This document shows, in pieces, positions 17,751 through 25,860 of a stretch of 64,000 bases of DNA. The DNA is from Hyphomicrobiales bacterium (lineage in GTDB: Bacteria > Pseudomonadota > Alphaproteobacteria > Rhizobiales > Beijerinckiaceae). The stretch spans positions 248,001 to 312,000 of the forward strand of contig JAIXTM010000018.1 of NCBI GenBank assembly GCA_027483945.1, in the 5' to 3' direction. The notes beneath the pieces were generated by a model. That model was not told the DNA's origin. It saw nothing but the letters and a program-made list of their open reading frames with translations, and ran no database searches. The first letter of the stretch is position 1. Every line of letters begins with the position of its first letter. Position numbers and translations under genes: made by a program.

Positions 17751-18592
17751 TGAGCGCGACGTCGTCCCGGACCGCAACCGATGCCGGCAGCCCACCACCC
17801 GTGATCGCTCGGAGGCCGAGCGCGCTGCGCGACAGCCTCCTGCCCTGGATCACGACGCCGGTCCTGCTGGGCGCTCTCGTGCTCGTCTGGCAGAGCTACG
17901 TGACGGCGTCAGGCATATCGGCCTTCATCCTCCCGTCACCCGGTTCGGTGGGGGCGTCCTGGATCGACATGCTGTGGGATCGCCGGGCCTGGGCGCATAC
18001 GGCCATGACGGTCTACGCGACGCTGTACGGGTTCGCCTGGGCGCTGATCGTCGGCGTGACCCTCGGCATCCTCATCGGCCGGCTGCGCTGGCTCGAACTG
18101 ACGCTCAACCCGTTCATCGTCGCCACGCAGGTTGTGCCTAAGGTCGCCCTCGTGCCGCTTTTCGTCGTCTGGTTCGGCTTCGGCATCACGTCGAAAGTCA
18201 TCATCGCCGCGGTGATCGCCTTCTTCCCGATCCTCACCAACACCGTGCTGGGGGTGAAGTCGATCGATGCCGGCCATCGGGACGTGATGACGAGCCTCAA
18301 CGCTACGCGCTGGCAGATTTTCCGCCGGCTCGAGCTGCCCGCGGCCCTGCCGTACATTCTGACCGGCATGGAGGTCGGCATCGTCCTCGCCATCATCGGC
18401 GCGATCGTCGGCGAATATCTCGGCGGCAATCTCGGGCTCGGCGCCATGCTCATCGCCAAGATGAACGCGTATGAGACGGACGCCCTGTTCGCCGTCATCA
18501 TCCACATGACCCTCCTGGGCTTCATCTTCTATTTCGGCATCGGCGCCCTGCGCCGCATCCTGATCCCCTGGCACCAGTCGGTGAACCGCTGA
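17750..18592 (+). CDS. ABC transporter permease, NitT/TauT (SsuC/TauC) family
   Basis: 280 residues with about six membrane segments. The cytoplasmic coupling region contains the EAA-like stretch DVMTSLNATRWQIFRRLELP that docks on the ATPase. Starts at the ATG overlapping the ATPase stop (ATGA) and ends in another ATGA overlap with the aldehyde dehydrogenase, so the genes are tightly coupled. The family usually works as a homodimer with the ATPase dimer and a periplasmic binding protein. Substrate inferred only as the compound degraded by the surrounding enzymes. Confidence 0.92.
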   Translation: MSATSSRTATDAGSPPPVIARRPSALRDSLLPWITTPVLLGALVLVWQSYVTASGISAFILPSPGSVGASWIDMLWDRRAWAHTAMTVYATLYGFAWALIVGVTLGILIGRLRWLELTLNPFIVATQVVPKVALVPLFVVWFGFGITSKVIIAAVIAFFPILTNTVLGVKSIDAGHRDVMTSLNATRWQIFRRLELPAALPYILTGMEVGIVLAIIGAIVGEYLGGNLGLGAMLIAKMNAYETDALFAVIIHMTLLGFIFYFGIGALRRILIPWHQSVNR

Positions 18593-20121
18593 TGGGCGCG
18601 CTTTTCGATCCCGCGGCGGTCAATGCGCCGGCCTGCCATATCGTCGCCGGGAAACGCGTGGGCGACGGACGAACGACGCTTGCCGTCAGCCGGCCCTCGG
18701 ACGGGATCGTGCATGCGCAGCTGCCCGTCGCCGATGATGACCTGATCGACCGGGCCGTTTCTGCCGCGCAGGCCGCGCAGCTTCATTGGCGGGCGATGAA
18801 GCCGCGCCAGCGCGGCCGCCTCATGGCCGCCTGGGCCGAACTCATCCTCGCCCATCGGGAGGAGCTGGCGCAGCTGGAGGCGGTCGTCTCGTCCCGGCCT
18901 TACGACGAGTGCCTGGCGATCGACGTGCCCACGGCCGCCGAATATCTGCGGTTCTACGGCGAGTATTGCGACAAGCTGGAAGGGTCCATCACCGCATCCA
19001 GTGACGAGGCGGTCTCGCTGGTCGTGCGCGAGCCCTATGGCGTGGTGGCCATCGTCACGCCGTGGAACTTTCCGGTCATCCTGTCGACGTGGAAGATCGC
19101 TCCGGCCATCGCCGCCGGCAACGCGGTCGTATTGAAGGCGTCCGAACTGACGCCCTTCGCGATGACGCGGGTCGTTGAACTGGCGGCGGAAGCGGGCCTG
19201 CCCGACGGCCTCGTCAATATCGTCCACGGCGGGGGCGGCGATGTCGGACGCCGGCTCGTCACCCATCCCGACGTGGCGATCGTTTCGTTCACCGGCTCGA
19301 CGATGACCGGCGGCCGGATCATGGCCGATGTCGGCGCCACAGGGGTCAAGCCGGTCTCGCTCGAACTGGGCGGCAAGAGCCCGCAACTGGTCTTCGCCGA
19401 TTGCGGGGATCTGGACGTCGTGGCGGATCATGTCACCTGGGGCATCACCCGCAACGCGGGCCAGCTGTGCTATGCCGGCGCACGCCTCGTGGTGGAGCGG
19501 TCCGTCGCCCGCCCGCTCGTCGAGCGCGTCTCGACGCGCATGAACGCTCTGGTCGCGGGCGCGACCTGGGATGCCGGTACGACGCTGGCGCCGATCATCT
19601 CGGAACGCCAGCGCGACCGCATGACCGCGATCGTCGAGGCCAGCGTGGCGCAGGGCGCCGAGATCGAGCTTGGAGGCCGGGCCTTCGACCGCACCGGTGG
19701 CCGCTTCTTCGAGCCGACCATCATATCCGGTCTGCGGCCTGGCATGGCGGGCTTCGAGGAGGAGATTTTCGGGCCGGTTCTCGGGGTCCAGATCTTCGAT
19801 GATGCCGACGAGGGCGTGCGCCTCGCCCAGCATCCGACCTATGGCCTGACGGCCTCGGTCTTCACCCGCGACGGGTCGAAGGCGCTGAAAGCCGCCAAGG
19901 CGCTCGCCGCCGGGACGGTCTGGGTCAATCGCTGGGGCCGCACGGCCGAGATGATGACCAGCCCCTTTGGCGGCTATGGTCGATCCGGATTCGGCAAGGA
20001 ATCGGGACGCCCGGGCGTCGAGGGGTTCACGCGCCAGAAGGCGATATGGATCGATCTGAACGACGGCGCCGAACTCGCCCATCAGGTCGGCCCGGGCGGG
20101 AGCGTGGTGCGGCGCCCCTGA
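18592..20121 (+). CDS. NAD(P)-dependent aldehyde dehydrogenase, first of two
   Basis: 509 residues, standard ALDH superfamily length. The catalytic cysteine is C293 in NAGQLCYAGAR and the general base E258 lies in SLELGGKSPQLVF; the NAD-binding AIVTPWNFPVILSTWKIAPA segment and the TGSTMTGG loop are intact. It oxidises an aldehyde to the carboxylate. It is the last gene of the monooxygenase-transporter operon and overlaps the permease stop by ATGA. The second aldehyde dehydrogenase of the island (22236) is clearly a different paralogue, so the pathway probably has two aldehyde steps or alternative substrates. The specific aldehyde is unknown. Confidence 0.93.
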   Translation: MGALFDPAAVNAPACHIVAGKRVGDGRTTLAVSRPSDGIVHAQLPVADDDLIDRAVSAAQAAQLHWRAMKPRQRGRLMAAWAELILAHREELAQLEAVVSSRPYDECLAIDVPTAAEYLRFYGEYCDKLEGSITASSDEAVSLVVREPYGVVAIVTPWNFPVILSTWKIAPAIAAGNAVVLKASELTPFAMTRVVELAAEAGLPDGLVNIVHGGGGDVGRRLVTHPDVAIVSFTGSTMTGGRIMADVGATGVKPVSLELGGKSPQLVFADCGDLDVVADHVTWGITRNAGQLCYAGARLVVERSVARPLVERVSTRMNALVAGATWDAGTTLAPIISERQRDRMTAIVEASVAQGAEIELGGRAFDRTGGRFFEPTIISGLRPGMAGFEEEIFGPVLGVQIFDDADEGVRLAQHPTYGLTASVFTRDGSKALKAAKALAAGTVWVNRWGRTAEMMTSPFGGYGRSGFGKESGRPGVEGFTRQKAIWIDLNDGAELAHQVGPGGSVVRRP

Positions 20122-20139
20122 TTTCAGTTCCCCCGCGGC

Positions 20140-21333
20140 TCAAGCCGCTTGAGCAAGGCGCAGACCCTCGATCATCGAGCTCTTCATCAGATAGGCGCGC
20201 AACGCCTCCCTGTCGGCGGTGATGGCTTTCAGGCCGGCAAGGATTTCGCGCCGGCGCTCCGGATCGCGCTCCCGCATGCGCGCGCGATTGCGATCGGCCT
20301 GGGCGAGGATCTGGTCCCGCGCCACCGGCCGGCGGCTGCGGTCATAGGCGTCGAGCCGGGCGACGGACGCGCCGCCGCGAAGGATGTCAACGAGCGCCTC
20401 GGCGAGCGCGAAGGCATCGTGGATGCCGCCGTTCAGGCCCATGCCGCCCGAGGGGCTGTTGAGATGCGCGGCGTCGCCGGCGAGCGCCACGCGGCCCACG
20501 CGGTAGGTCGGTACGATCCGCTGGTGGACCCGGTAGGACCGAACCTCCATCACCTCGTAGGGCGCGGATTGGGGGACGATCTCCTGCAGGCTCGCCTGCA
20601 GAGCCTCAGGCCGCATCTGCGTTTCGATGTCCAGATCCTCCCGAGGATAGATCGAGACGCGCCAGCGGCCCGGCACCTTCAGCAGGCTGAAATTCCCGCC
20701 TGTCTTCCAGCAATAGCTGACATTCGACAGGCCCTCGAGATGCTTCTCGAAGGGAAAGGTGGTCGTCGCGAGAATGGTGGTCTCCGGATAGGTCTCTCCA
20801 TCGAAGGCCAGACCCAGCGCCTTCCGGACGAGGCTGCGGGCGCCATCCGCGCCGACGAGCACGCTCGCCCGCAGGCGCTCGTCCCGCCCGCCTGAGCGAA
20901 ACGTCGCCGTGACGCCTTCGTCGTCCTGGACGAAAGCGGTCAGGGCGGTTCCGAAGGAGACGGTCGCCCGCTCTTCCCCGGCGAGCGCCGCGAGCAGGGC
21001 GCGCGACAGCTTCCATTGCTCGCATTGCAGACGATAGGGATGACCGGTCTCCCCGGCCAGAACCGACAGGTCGAAGACCGCCCGGTCGCCTTCGGGGTGG
21101 AGCCGGACCTGCCAGTCCGGACAGATCAGCCCCTGATCCAGCAGTACGGCGGCGATACCGACGCGCTCCAGCATGTCGAGCGTCGGCGGATGGAAGGTGG
21201 ACGCCCGCAGGTCCTGTGAAAGGGCCTCGCTCTCCTCGATGACCCGGACCGTCACGCCCTCTCGCGCCAGGAGAAGCGCGAGCACCAGACCGACAGGTCC
21301 GCCTCCGGCGATCAGGACCTCGATATCGACCAT
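20140..21333 (-). CDS. FAD-dependent monooxygenase, short form
   Basis: 397 residues. Class A flavoprotein monooxygenase of the p-hydroxybenzoate hydroxylase fold without the C-terminal extension of the 15224 gene. FAD motifs: IAGGGPVGLVLALLLAREG at the N terminus, a GADGARSLVRKALG segment near the middle, and GDAAHLNSPSGGMGLNGG about 110 residues from the end. I chose the ATG at 21333 (MVDIEVLIAGGGP) because a longer frame would start inside the promoter. A promoter TTGACG-N17-TTATAA (21399 down to 21371) overlaps operator copy 2. The size resembles both ring hydroxylases and the ring-opening pyridine oxygenases of vitamin B6 catabolism; the sequence does not decide between them. Confidence 0.88.
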   Translation of the reverse strand: MVDIEVLIAGGGPVGLVLALLLAREGVTVRVIEESEALSQDLRASTFHPPTLDMLERVGIAAVLLDQGLICPDWQVRLHPEGDRAVFDLSVLAGETGHPYRLQCEQWKLSRALLAALAGEERATVSFGTALTAFVQDDEGVTATFRSGGRDERLRASVLVGADGARSLVRKALGLAFDGETYPETTILATTTFPFEKHLEGLSNVSYCWKTGGNFSLLKVPGRWRVSIYPREDLDIETQMRPEALQASLQEIVPQSAPYEVMEVRSYRVHQRIVPTYRVGRVALAGDAAHLNSPSGGMGLNGGIHDAFALAEALVDILRGGASVARLDAYDRSRRPVARDQILAQADRNRARMRERDPERRREILAGLKAITADREALRAYLMKSSMIEGLRLAQAA

Positions 21334-21358
21334 GATCACGTGCGTCCTGCTGCCATTG

Positions 21359-21399
21359 ACGTTGTATGATTTATAAGACAACGTTGGATGCGCCGTCAA
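21359..21399. promoter_or_regulatory. Divergent promoter with palindromic operator, copy 2
   Basis: A perfect inverted repeat ACGTTGT/ACAACGT (21359-21365 and 21378-21384) contains the 20-bp core TTGTATGATTTATAAGACAA (21362-21381), 15 of 20 identical to the core at 15202-15221. Minus-strand promoter: -35 TTGACG at 21399-21394, 17-bp spacer, -10 TTATAA at 21376-21371, so the operator covers the -10 of the monooxygenase gene. The SDR gene on the plus strand starts 30 bases further on. Likely bound by the island's GntR/UTRA regulator (inference). Confidence 0.72.
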
Positions 21400-21410
21400 A
21401 GAGAAGCTGC

Positions 21411-22196
21411 ATGCCACACGCCGCGAGCCTGCGCCTGATACCCCCGGAATCGCGGCGGATCGCGGTGTCCGGTGGCGCTGGCGGCATCGGCCGCGTGCTG
21501 GTGGCCGCGTTGGCAGAGGCCGGCTGCAGGGTCGCGGTTCTCGACTTGCCGGCCTCCCTCGAGCGGCACGGCGTGCCGGACGGCGTGCTGTCGTTTCCGG
21601 TTGATGCGACTGACGAGGCCAGCGTCGGCGCGGCCATGGCCGAGGTCGAAGCGCAGTTCGGCAGCCTGGACGGCTTCGTCGCGCTCGCCGGATTCACGCG
21701 CGAAAAATACGCTGTTGCCGAAACACCGATGGATGTCTGGGACGAGGTGCTTGGCGGGAACCTCGATACGGCGTTCCTCACCTGTCGTGCAGCGGTGCCG
21801 CTCCTGCGCGGCGGCAACGACGCAGCCATCGTCCTCGTGTCCTCCGGCCTCGCCTTGAAGCCGACGCCAGGCTACGGCCCCTATTCGGTCGCGAAGGCCG
21901 GTATTCTGGCGCTCACGCGCCTGCTCGCTCAGGAGAACGCGCCGGCCATCCGGGTCAATGCCGTGGCGCCGGCGGCCGTGGATACCGCATTCCTGCGCGG
22001 CGGGACCGGCCGCGGCGGCGACGACGCCAGCGCCGCGCAACGGCTCGACATTGAGGCCTACCTGCGCTCCGTCCCGCTCGGCCGCCTGGCCGAGCCGCGC
22101 GACGTTGTAGGGCCGATCCTGTTCCTGCTGGGGCCGGCATCGGCCTATGTCACCGGGCAGACGCTCCATGTGAACGGGGGGCTGTTGATGCCATGA
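21411..22196 (+). CDS. Short-chain dehydrogenase/reductase
   Basis: 261 residues, classical SDR. N-terminal nucleotide site VSGGAGGIGRVLVAAL, acidic residue after the second strand (VAVLDL) suggesting NAD preference, catalytic serine in VLVSSGLAL and the Y158-x3-K162 pair in YSVAKAG. The C-terminal GQTLHVNGGLLMP is typical. I chose the ATG at 21411 with a purine-rich GAGAAG just upstream; the longer frame would start inside the operator. First gene of the unit SDR, aldehyde dehydrogenase, binding protein. Probably oxidises an alcohol to the aldehyde handled by the next gene, which is inference from order. Confidence 0.9.
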   Translation: MPHAASLRLIPPESRRIAVSGGAGGIGRVLVAALAEAGCRVAVLDLPASLERHGVPDGVLSFPVDATDEASVGAAMAEVEAQFGSLDGFVALAGFTREKYAVAETPMDVWDEVLGGNLDTAFLTCRAAVPLLRGGNDAAIVLVSSGLALKPTPGYGPYSVAKAGILALTRLLAQENAPAIRVNAVAPAAVDTAFLRGGTGRGGDDASAAQRLDIEAYLRSVPLGRLAEPRDVVGPILFLLGPASAYVTGQTLHVNGGLLMP

Positions 22197-22235
22197 TGAG
22201 CGCGTCCGAAAGCCGACCGGAGGCGACGATCCGCC

Positions 22236-23765
22236 ATGGATGATCCTCGCATTCCCGTCCCGCAGCCCGGCCAGGGCTTCCCGGTGCCCGAGACCGTGAC
22301 GTCAATCATCGACGGGCAGCCCGTGCCGGCCCGCGGCAAACGGATCCCGGTGTTCTATCCGGCGACGGGACGCCCCGTCTCGACGCTGATCGAGGCCGAT
22401 GCGGCGGAAGTCGACGCCGCCGTTGCGAGCGCGCGCCGCGCCTTCCAATCCTCCGGGTGGGCGCAGCTTTCCACCGAGAAGCGCCAGCAGCAACTTCTCG
22501 CGATCCATGACACGATCCTGGCCCATGCCGACGAGCTGGCCTTCCTCGAATGCCTCAATCTCGGCGTCGTGATGCGCGAATTGCGGGAACGGCAGATCCG
22601 CCGCGCCGCCTACAATTTCCGGTTCTTCGCCGAGTTCATCGGCCAGGCGAAAGGCGACGTCTACGACCAGATGGCCGGCTACCGCAGCATCGTGGTGCGC
22701 GAACCGGTTGGCGTTGCGGCCCTGATCGCCCCATGGAACGCGCCGACCGCCCTCGCCTCGATGAAGGTCGCGGCGGCCATCGCCTTCGGCAATACCTGCG
22801 TCCTGAAGCCCTCCGAGCAAACGCCGCTTGCGATCCATCGCTTCGTCGCACTGCTGCACGAGGCCGGGTTGCCGCCGGGCGTGGTCAACCTGGTGAACGG
22901 CCATGGCGGCATCACCGGGGAAGCGCTGGTGGCGCACCGCGACGTGGACCTGATCAGTTTCACCGGCGGCACCGAGACCGGGCGGCACATCATGGCGTCC
23001 GCCGGACGACGGCTGAAGCCCTGCACGATGGAACTCGGCGGCAAGAGCGCCAACATCATCTTCGCCTCGGCCGACATCGAGCGGGCACTGGATGCGGCGC
23101 TTGTCGGCATCTACTCGAATAACGGCCAGCAATGCCTTGCCGGATCACGTATTCTGGTCGAGCGTCGTATCGCGGACGACTTCATCGGCCGCTTCGCCGA
23201 ACGCGCCAGGCGCATTCGCATCGGCGACCCGATGGACGATGCGACGGAGCTGGGGCCGCTCGCGTCCGCCGCGCATCGCAAGCGCGTCCTCGATTTCGCG
23301 GAAACCGCGAGGACCGAAGGCGGGCGCCTCATAGCGGGTGGCGCTCCGGCCAGGATGACAGGCGATCTGGCAGAAGGCTTCTTTGTCGAGCCGACGGCGG
23401 TCGTGGCGCAAAGCAGCCGCAGCCGCGTCTGCCAGGACGAGATCTTCGGGCCCTTCGCGACCTTCCTGACCTTCGACAGCTACGAGCAGGCCATCGAGAT
23501 CGCGAACGACACGACATTCGGCCTCGTCTCCTATGTCTGGTCCGACCACCTTCCAACGGTGGAGCGGGCCGGGCGCGATCTGCGGTCGGGGGTCGTCTGG
23601 GTGAACACCCCGATGGTGCGCGAGCTGCGCGCGCCCTTCGGCGGCTACAAGGATTCAGGCGTCGGCCGGGAGGGCGGCGAAGCCTGCCAGCACTTCTACA
23701 CCGAGGTGAAGACGATCACCGTACCGACCGGACCCGTCGCCGTGCGGCGACTTGGGCTTGGATGA
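22236..23765 (+). CDS. NAD(P)-dependent aldehyde dehydrogenase, second of two
   Basis: 509 residues. Catalytic cysteine C300 in NNGQQCLAGSRILVE and general base E266 in TMELGGKSANIIF; the LIAPWNAPTALASMKVA and TGGTETGRHIM cofactor segments are intact. The style is closest to betaine-aldehyde or 5-carboxymethyl-2-hydroxymuconate-semialdehyde dehydrogenases (HpaE-like), as judged by eye. It follows the SDR by 39 bases, with GGAGG upstream of the ATG. Despite equal length it diverges widely from the aldehyde dehydrogenase at 18592, so the two are not a recent duplication. Confidence 0.93.
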   Translation: MDDPRIPVPQPGQGFPVPETVTSIIDGQPVPARGKRIPVFYPATGRPVSTLIEADAAEVDAAVASARRAFQSSGWAQLSTEKRQQQLLAIHDTILAHADELAFLECLNLGVVMRELRERQIRRAAYNFRFFAEFIGQAKGDVYDQMAGYRSIVVREPVGVAALIAPWNAPTALASMKVAAAIAFGNTCVLKPSEQTPLAIHRFVALLHEAGLPPGVVNLVNGHGGITGEALVAHRDVDLISFTGGTETGRHIMASAGRRLKPCTMELGGKSANIIFASADIERALDAALVGIYSNNGQQCLAGSRILVERRIADDFIGRFAERARRIRIGDPMDDATELGPLASAAHRKRVLDFAETARTEGGRLIAGGAPARMTGDLAEGFFVEPTAVVAQSSRSRVCQDEIFGPFATFLTFDSYEQAIEIANDTTFGLVSYVWSDHLPTVERAGRDLRSGVVWVNTPMVRELRAPFGGYKDSGVGREGGEACQHFYTEVKTITVPTGPVAVRRLGLG

Positions 23766-23909
23766 CGTCGGCCGGTGGAAGACTCGCGGCAAGCGGGCAA
23801 TGCGTGCAGGCCGTGCGCCTGCAGAAACTGACGAATGCATCTCCGCCGCAGGCCGTATGCCGGCGCGGCGATGCCCATAAGGGAACGGCAGACAGCGAGA
23901 GGACACACC

Positions 23910-24923
23910 ATGACCAACCGTCGCGACTTCCTCAAAGGCGGCATCGCCCTTGGTGCAGCCGTCACCGGCTTTCCGGCCATCGTCACCGCGCAGGCGCGCG
24001 AGCCGCTGACGATCATGACCCCCTTCGGCTTCATCTCGGATTTCATCGAGATGATGAACTGCGTGTCCGGCGGACATCTGGCGAAGGAAGGCTTCGACGC
24101 CAAGCTGCTCGGAGGCCAGGGCACGGCGCAGGCGACGCAGCAGCTCATCGCAGGCCAGGTGCAGTTCATCCGTTCCGCATCGATCGACCAGATCCGCGCG
24201 GTGGCGGCGTCCAGCGCGCCGCTCGTCTGCTTCTCGACCCTGTATCAGGCTTCGACCTTCAACATGGTCAGCCTCAAGGACAAACCTATCCGCAGCGCTG
24301 AAGACCTGAAGGGCAAGACGGTCGGCGTCGTCTCCGTAGGCGGCACGACGGAGATCTTCCTTGACCTCATGCTCAACAAGGTCGGCCTCAAAAAGGAGGA
24401 CGTGAAGCGCGAAGTGACCGGCAACAGCCCCGGCGCCCTCCAACTCGTCGAGCAGGGCCGCGTCGACTGCTTCATCGCGTCGATCCAAGTCGTCGTCACC
24501 CTGCGGCGCATGAACGAAGCCATCGAGGTGTGGTCGACGGATCGCTACGCCCCGATGCCGAGCCAAGGTTACGTCACGACCCAGGCCATTATCGACCAGA
24601 AGCCGGAGATGATGACGCGCTTCATGCGCGCCATGAAGAACTCCGTCGACGAGATCATGACCCAGCCGCTCAAGCCCATCATCGAGCGGGCCGCCAAGGA
24701 TTTCGACATTCCGGGCCTGAAGGACATGGACACGCTGATCGCCGTCAACGAGACATCGCGCAAGGAGCTCTGGCTGTCCGAAGGACCGGAAAACCTCCTG
24801 CGCAACGTGCCCAAGCTCTGGACCGCCGGCGTCGAGGCCCTGCGTTCGGGCGGCGTTGCCGACGTCAAGAACGCGGAAAGCCTCTACACCAACCGCTTCG
24901 TCGACGCGGTGATCCGCACCTGA
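23910..24923 (+). CDS. Tat-exported ABC substrate-binding protein, NMT1/SsuA-like
   Basis: 337 residues. Starts MTNRRDFLKGG, a twin-arginine signal, followed by a hydrophobic stretch and a likely cleavage site near residue 26. The start at 23910 follows a GAGAGGA ribosome site; longer frames would bury the signal. The mature part has the NMT1/SsuA-type two-lobe pattern (LKGKTVGVVSVGGTTEIFLD and the EQGRVDCFIAS hinge region). It should bind the island's substrate in the periplasm and feed the permease at 17750, although it is encoded in the other transcription unit. The 144-base gap before it contains a small hairpin (23806-23822) that could adjust its expression relative to the enzymes. Confidence 0.88.
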   Translation: MTNRRDFLKGGIALGAAVTGFPAIVTAQAREPLTIMTPFGFISDFIEMMNCVSGGHLAKEGFDAKLLGGQGTAQATQQLIAGQVQFIRSASIDQIRAVAASSAPLVCFSTLYQASTFNMVSLKDKPIRSAEDLKGKTVGVVSVGGTTEIFLDLMLNKVGLKKEDVKREVTGNSPGALQLVEQGRVDCFIASIQVVVTLRRMNEAIEVWSTDRYAPMPSQGYVTTQAIIDQKPEMMTRFMRAMKNSVDEIMTQPLKPIIERAAKDFDIPGLKDMDTLIAVNETSRKELWLSEGPENLLRNVPKLWTAGVEALRSGGVADVKNAESLYTNRFVDAVIRT

Positions 24924-24944
24924 CAGCCGGCCGGTTGGCGCCGC

Positions 24945-25733
24945 TCAGCCCGTCGGCGTCCAGCGCGCCGCGGGCCCTAGGCTCGTACGGGTCAGGGACA
25001 TGCGGTACTCGAACCGATCCGGCGCGTAGAGGCTCTCCTGATGCAGGACGGGTTCGCGCGCCGCATCCGTCATGCGCCGCCGCATGGCGATGAGCGGCGT
25101 CGAGAGGCCGACACCCAGCGTCTCGGCCGCCAGCCCGTCCGCGGGAACGGCCGTGATGACCTGCTCGGCGCGCTCGGCGATCACGCCGGCGCGTTCCAGC
25201 CCGACGATGATCGGTTCGTCGGCCACCCGGGACGGGTCGAGCAGGGACGCCAGCCGCTCCGGCACGCACAGCGTCGTCAGCGAGATCGGCTGGCCGAGAT
25301 AGCTGCGGACGCGGACGATGTAGAGATGGGGCCCCGGGCCCATGAACCGGGCGACGTCCCCGGCCATTTCGCGCCGCTCCCAGACGAGGTTCACGGCCGT
25401 CGTACTCTGCTCGTAGGAGATCAGGTTCTCCAGCAGGCCCGAAATGTTGCGCTTGCTGTCCTGGTTCAGCGCGACTGCCGGGAAGGTGCCGATCCCGCGG
25501 CGGCGTTCGATGAGCCCTTCCGCCTCGAGTTGCTGCAGCGTCTTTCGGACGGTCACCCGGCTCACGCCGAACTGGGCCGCGAGCGCGGGCTCCGAAGGCA
25601 GCGGTTTTGCGGGATCGACCGCGCCCTCGGTCAACAGGTGGCGCAGGTGGACGAAGACCTCGTGGTAGAGGGTCGACGCGCCCCGGCGACGCCCTGCCCT
25701 GCGCTTTGGCGCAATCGGTGGATCGTCATTCAT
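24945..25733 (-). CDS. GntR-family regulator with UTRA domain (HutC subfamily)
   Basis: 262 residues. N-terminal winged helix-turn-helix (LAAQFGVSRVTVRKTLQQLE, then LIERRRGIGTFP) and a C-terminal UTRA ligand-binding domain with PISLTTLCVPERL and PLIAMRRRMTDA segments. These proteins are usually repressors released by a pathway metabolite. I chose the ATG at 25733 (MNDDPPIAPKRRAG) rather than an upstream start because the extra 20 residues are atypical. It is convergent with the binding-protein gene and closes the catabolic island, so it is the natural candidate for binding both palindromes (15202, 21362). No copy of the palindrome is seen in its own upstream region, so it may not autoregulate. 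Confidence 0.9.
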   Translation of the reverse strand: MNDDPPIAPKRRAGRRRGASTLYHEVFVHLRHLLTEGAVDPAKPLPSEPALAAQFGVSRVTVRKTLQQLEAEGLIERRRGIGTFPAVALNQDSKRNISGLLENLISYEQSTTAVNLVWERREMAGDVARFMGPGPHLYIVRVRSYLGQPISLTTLCVPERLASLLDPSRVADEPIIVGLERAGVIAERAEQVITAVPADGLAAETLGVGLSTPLIAMRRRMTDAAREPVLHQESLYAPDRFEYRMSLTRTSLGPAARWTPTG

Positions 25734-25860
25734 GGTCGAACCGCTCCAGCAGGCCTCGACCCAAACCTCATACCTCGCGGCGTGCGGTGGCAAGCCCGCA
25801 GAAGCCAGGGCGTCCCCGGACAGCCGTGACGTCCTGTCAGCGGCCCGGCCTGCGTGTCGT

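Noticed and set aside
20138-20154. Inverted repeat GCTCAAG-CCG-CTTGAGC as a terminator between the convergent ALDH and monooxygenase genes
   Set aside because: The stem is short, has no T run and overlaps the last codons of the monooxygenase, so it is not convincing.
18592-23765. The two 509-residue aldehyde dehydrogenases as a recent tandem duplication
   Set aside because: Equal length is coincidental. Their N termini and active-site surroundings (NAGQLCYAGAR against NNGQQCLAGSR) differ widely.
14409-25733. Recent transfer of the catabolic island by a mobile element
   Set aside because: No integrase, transposase, direct-repeat ends or tRNA flank is visible, and composition looks like the rest of the window. 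Only its regulatory gaps are AT-rich.
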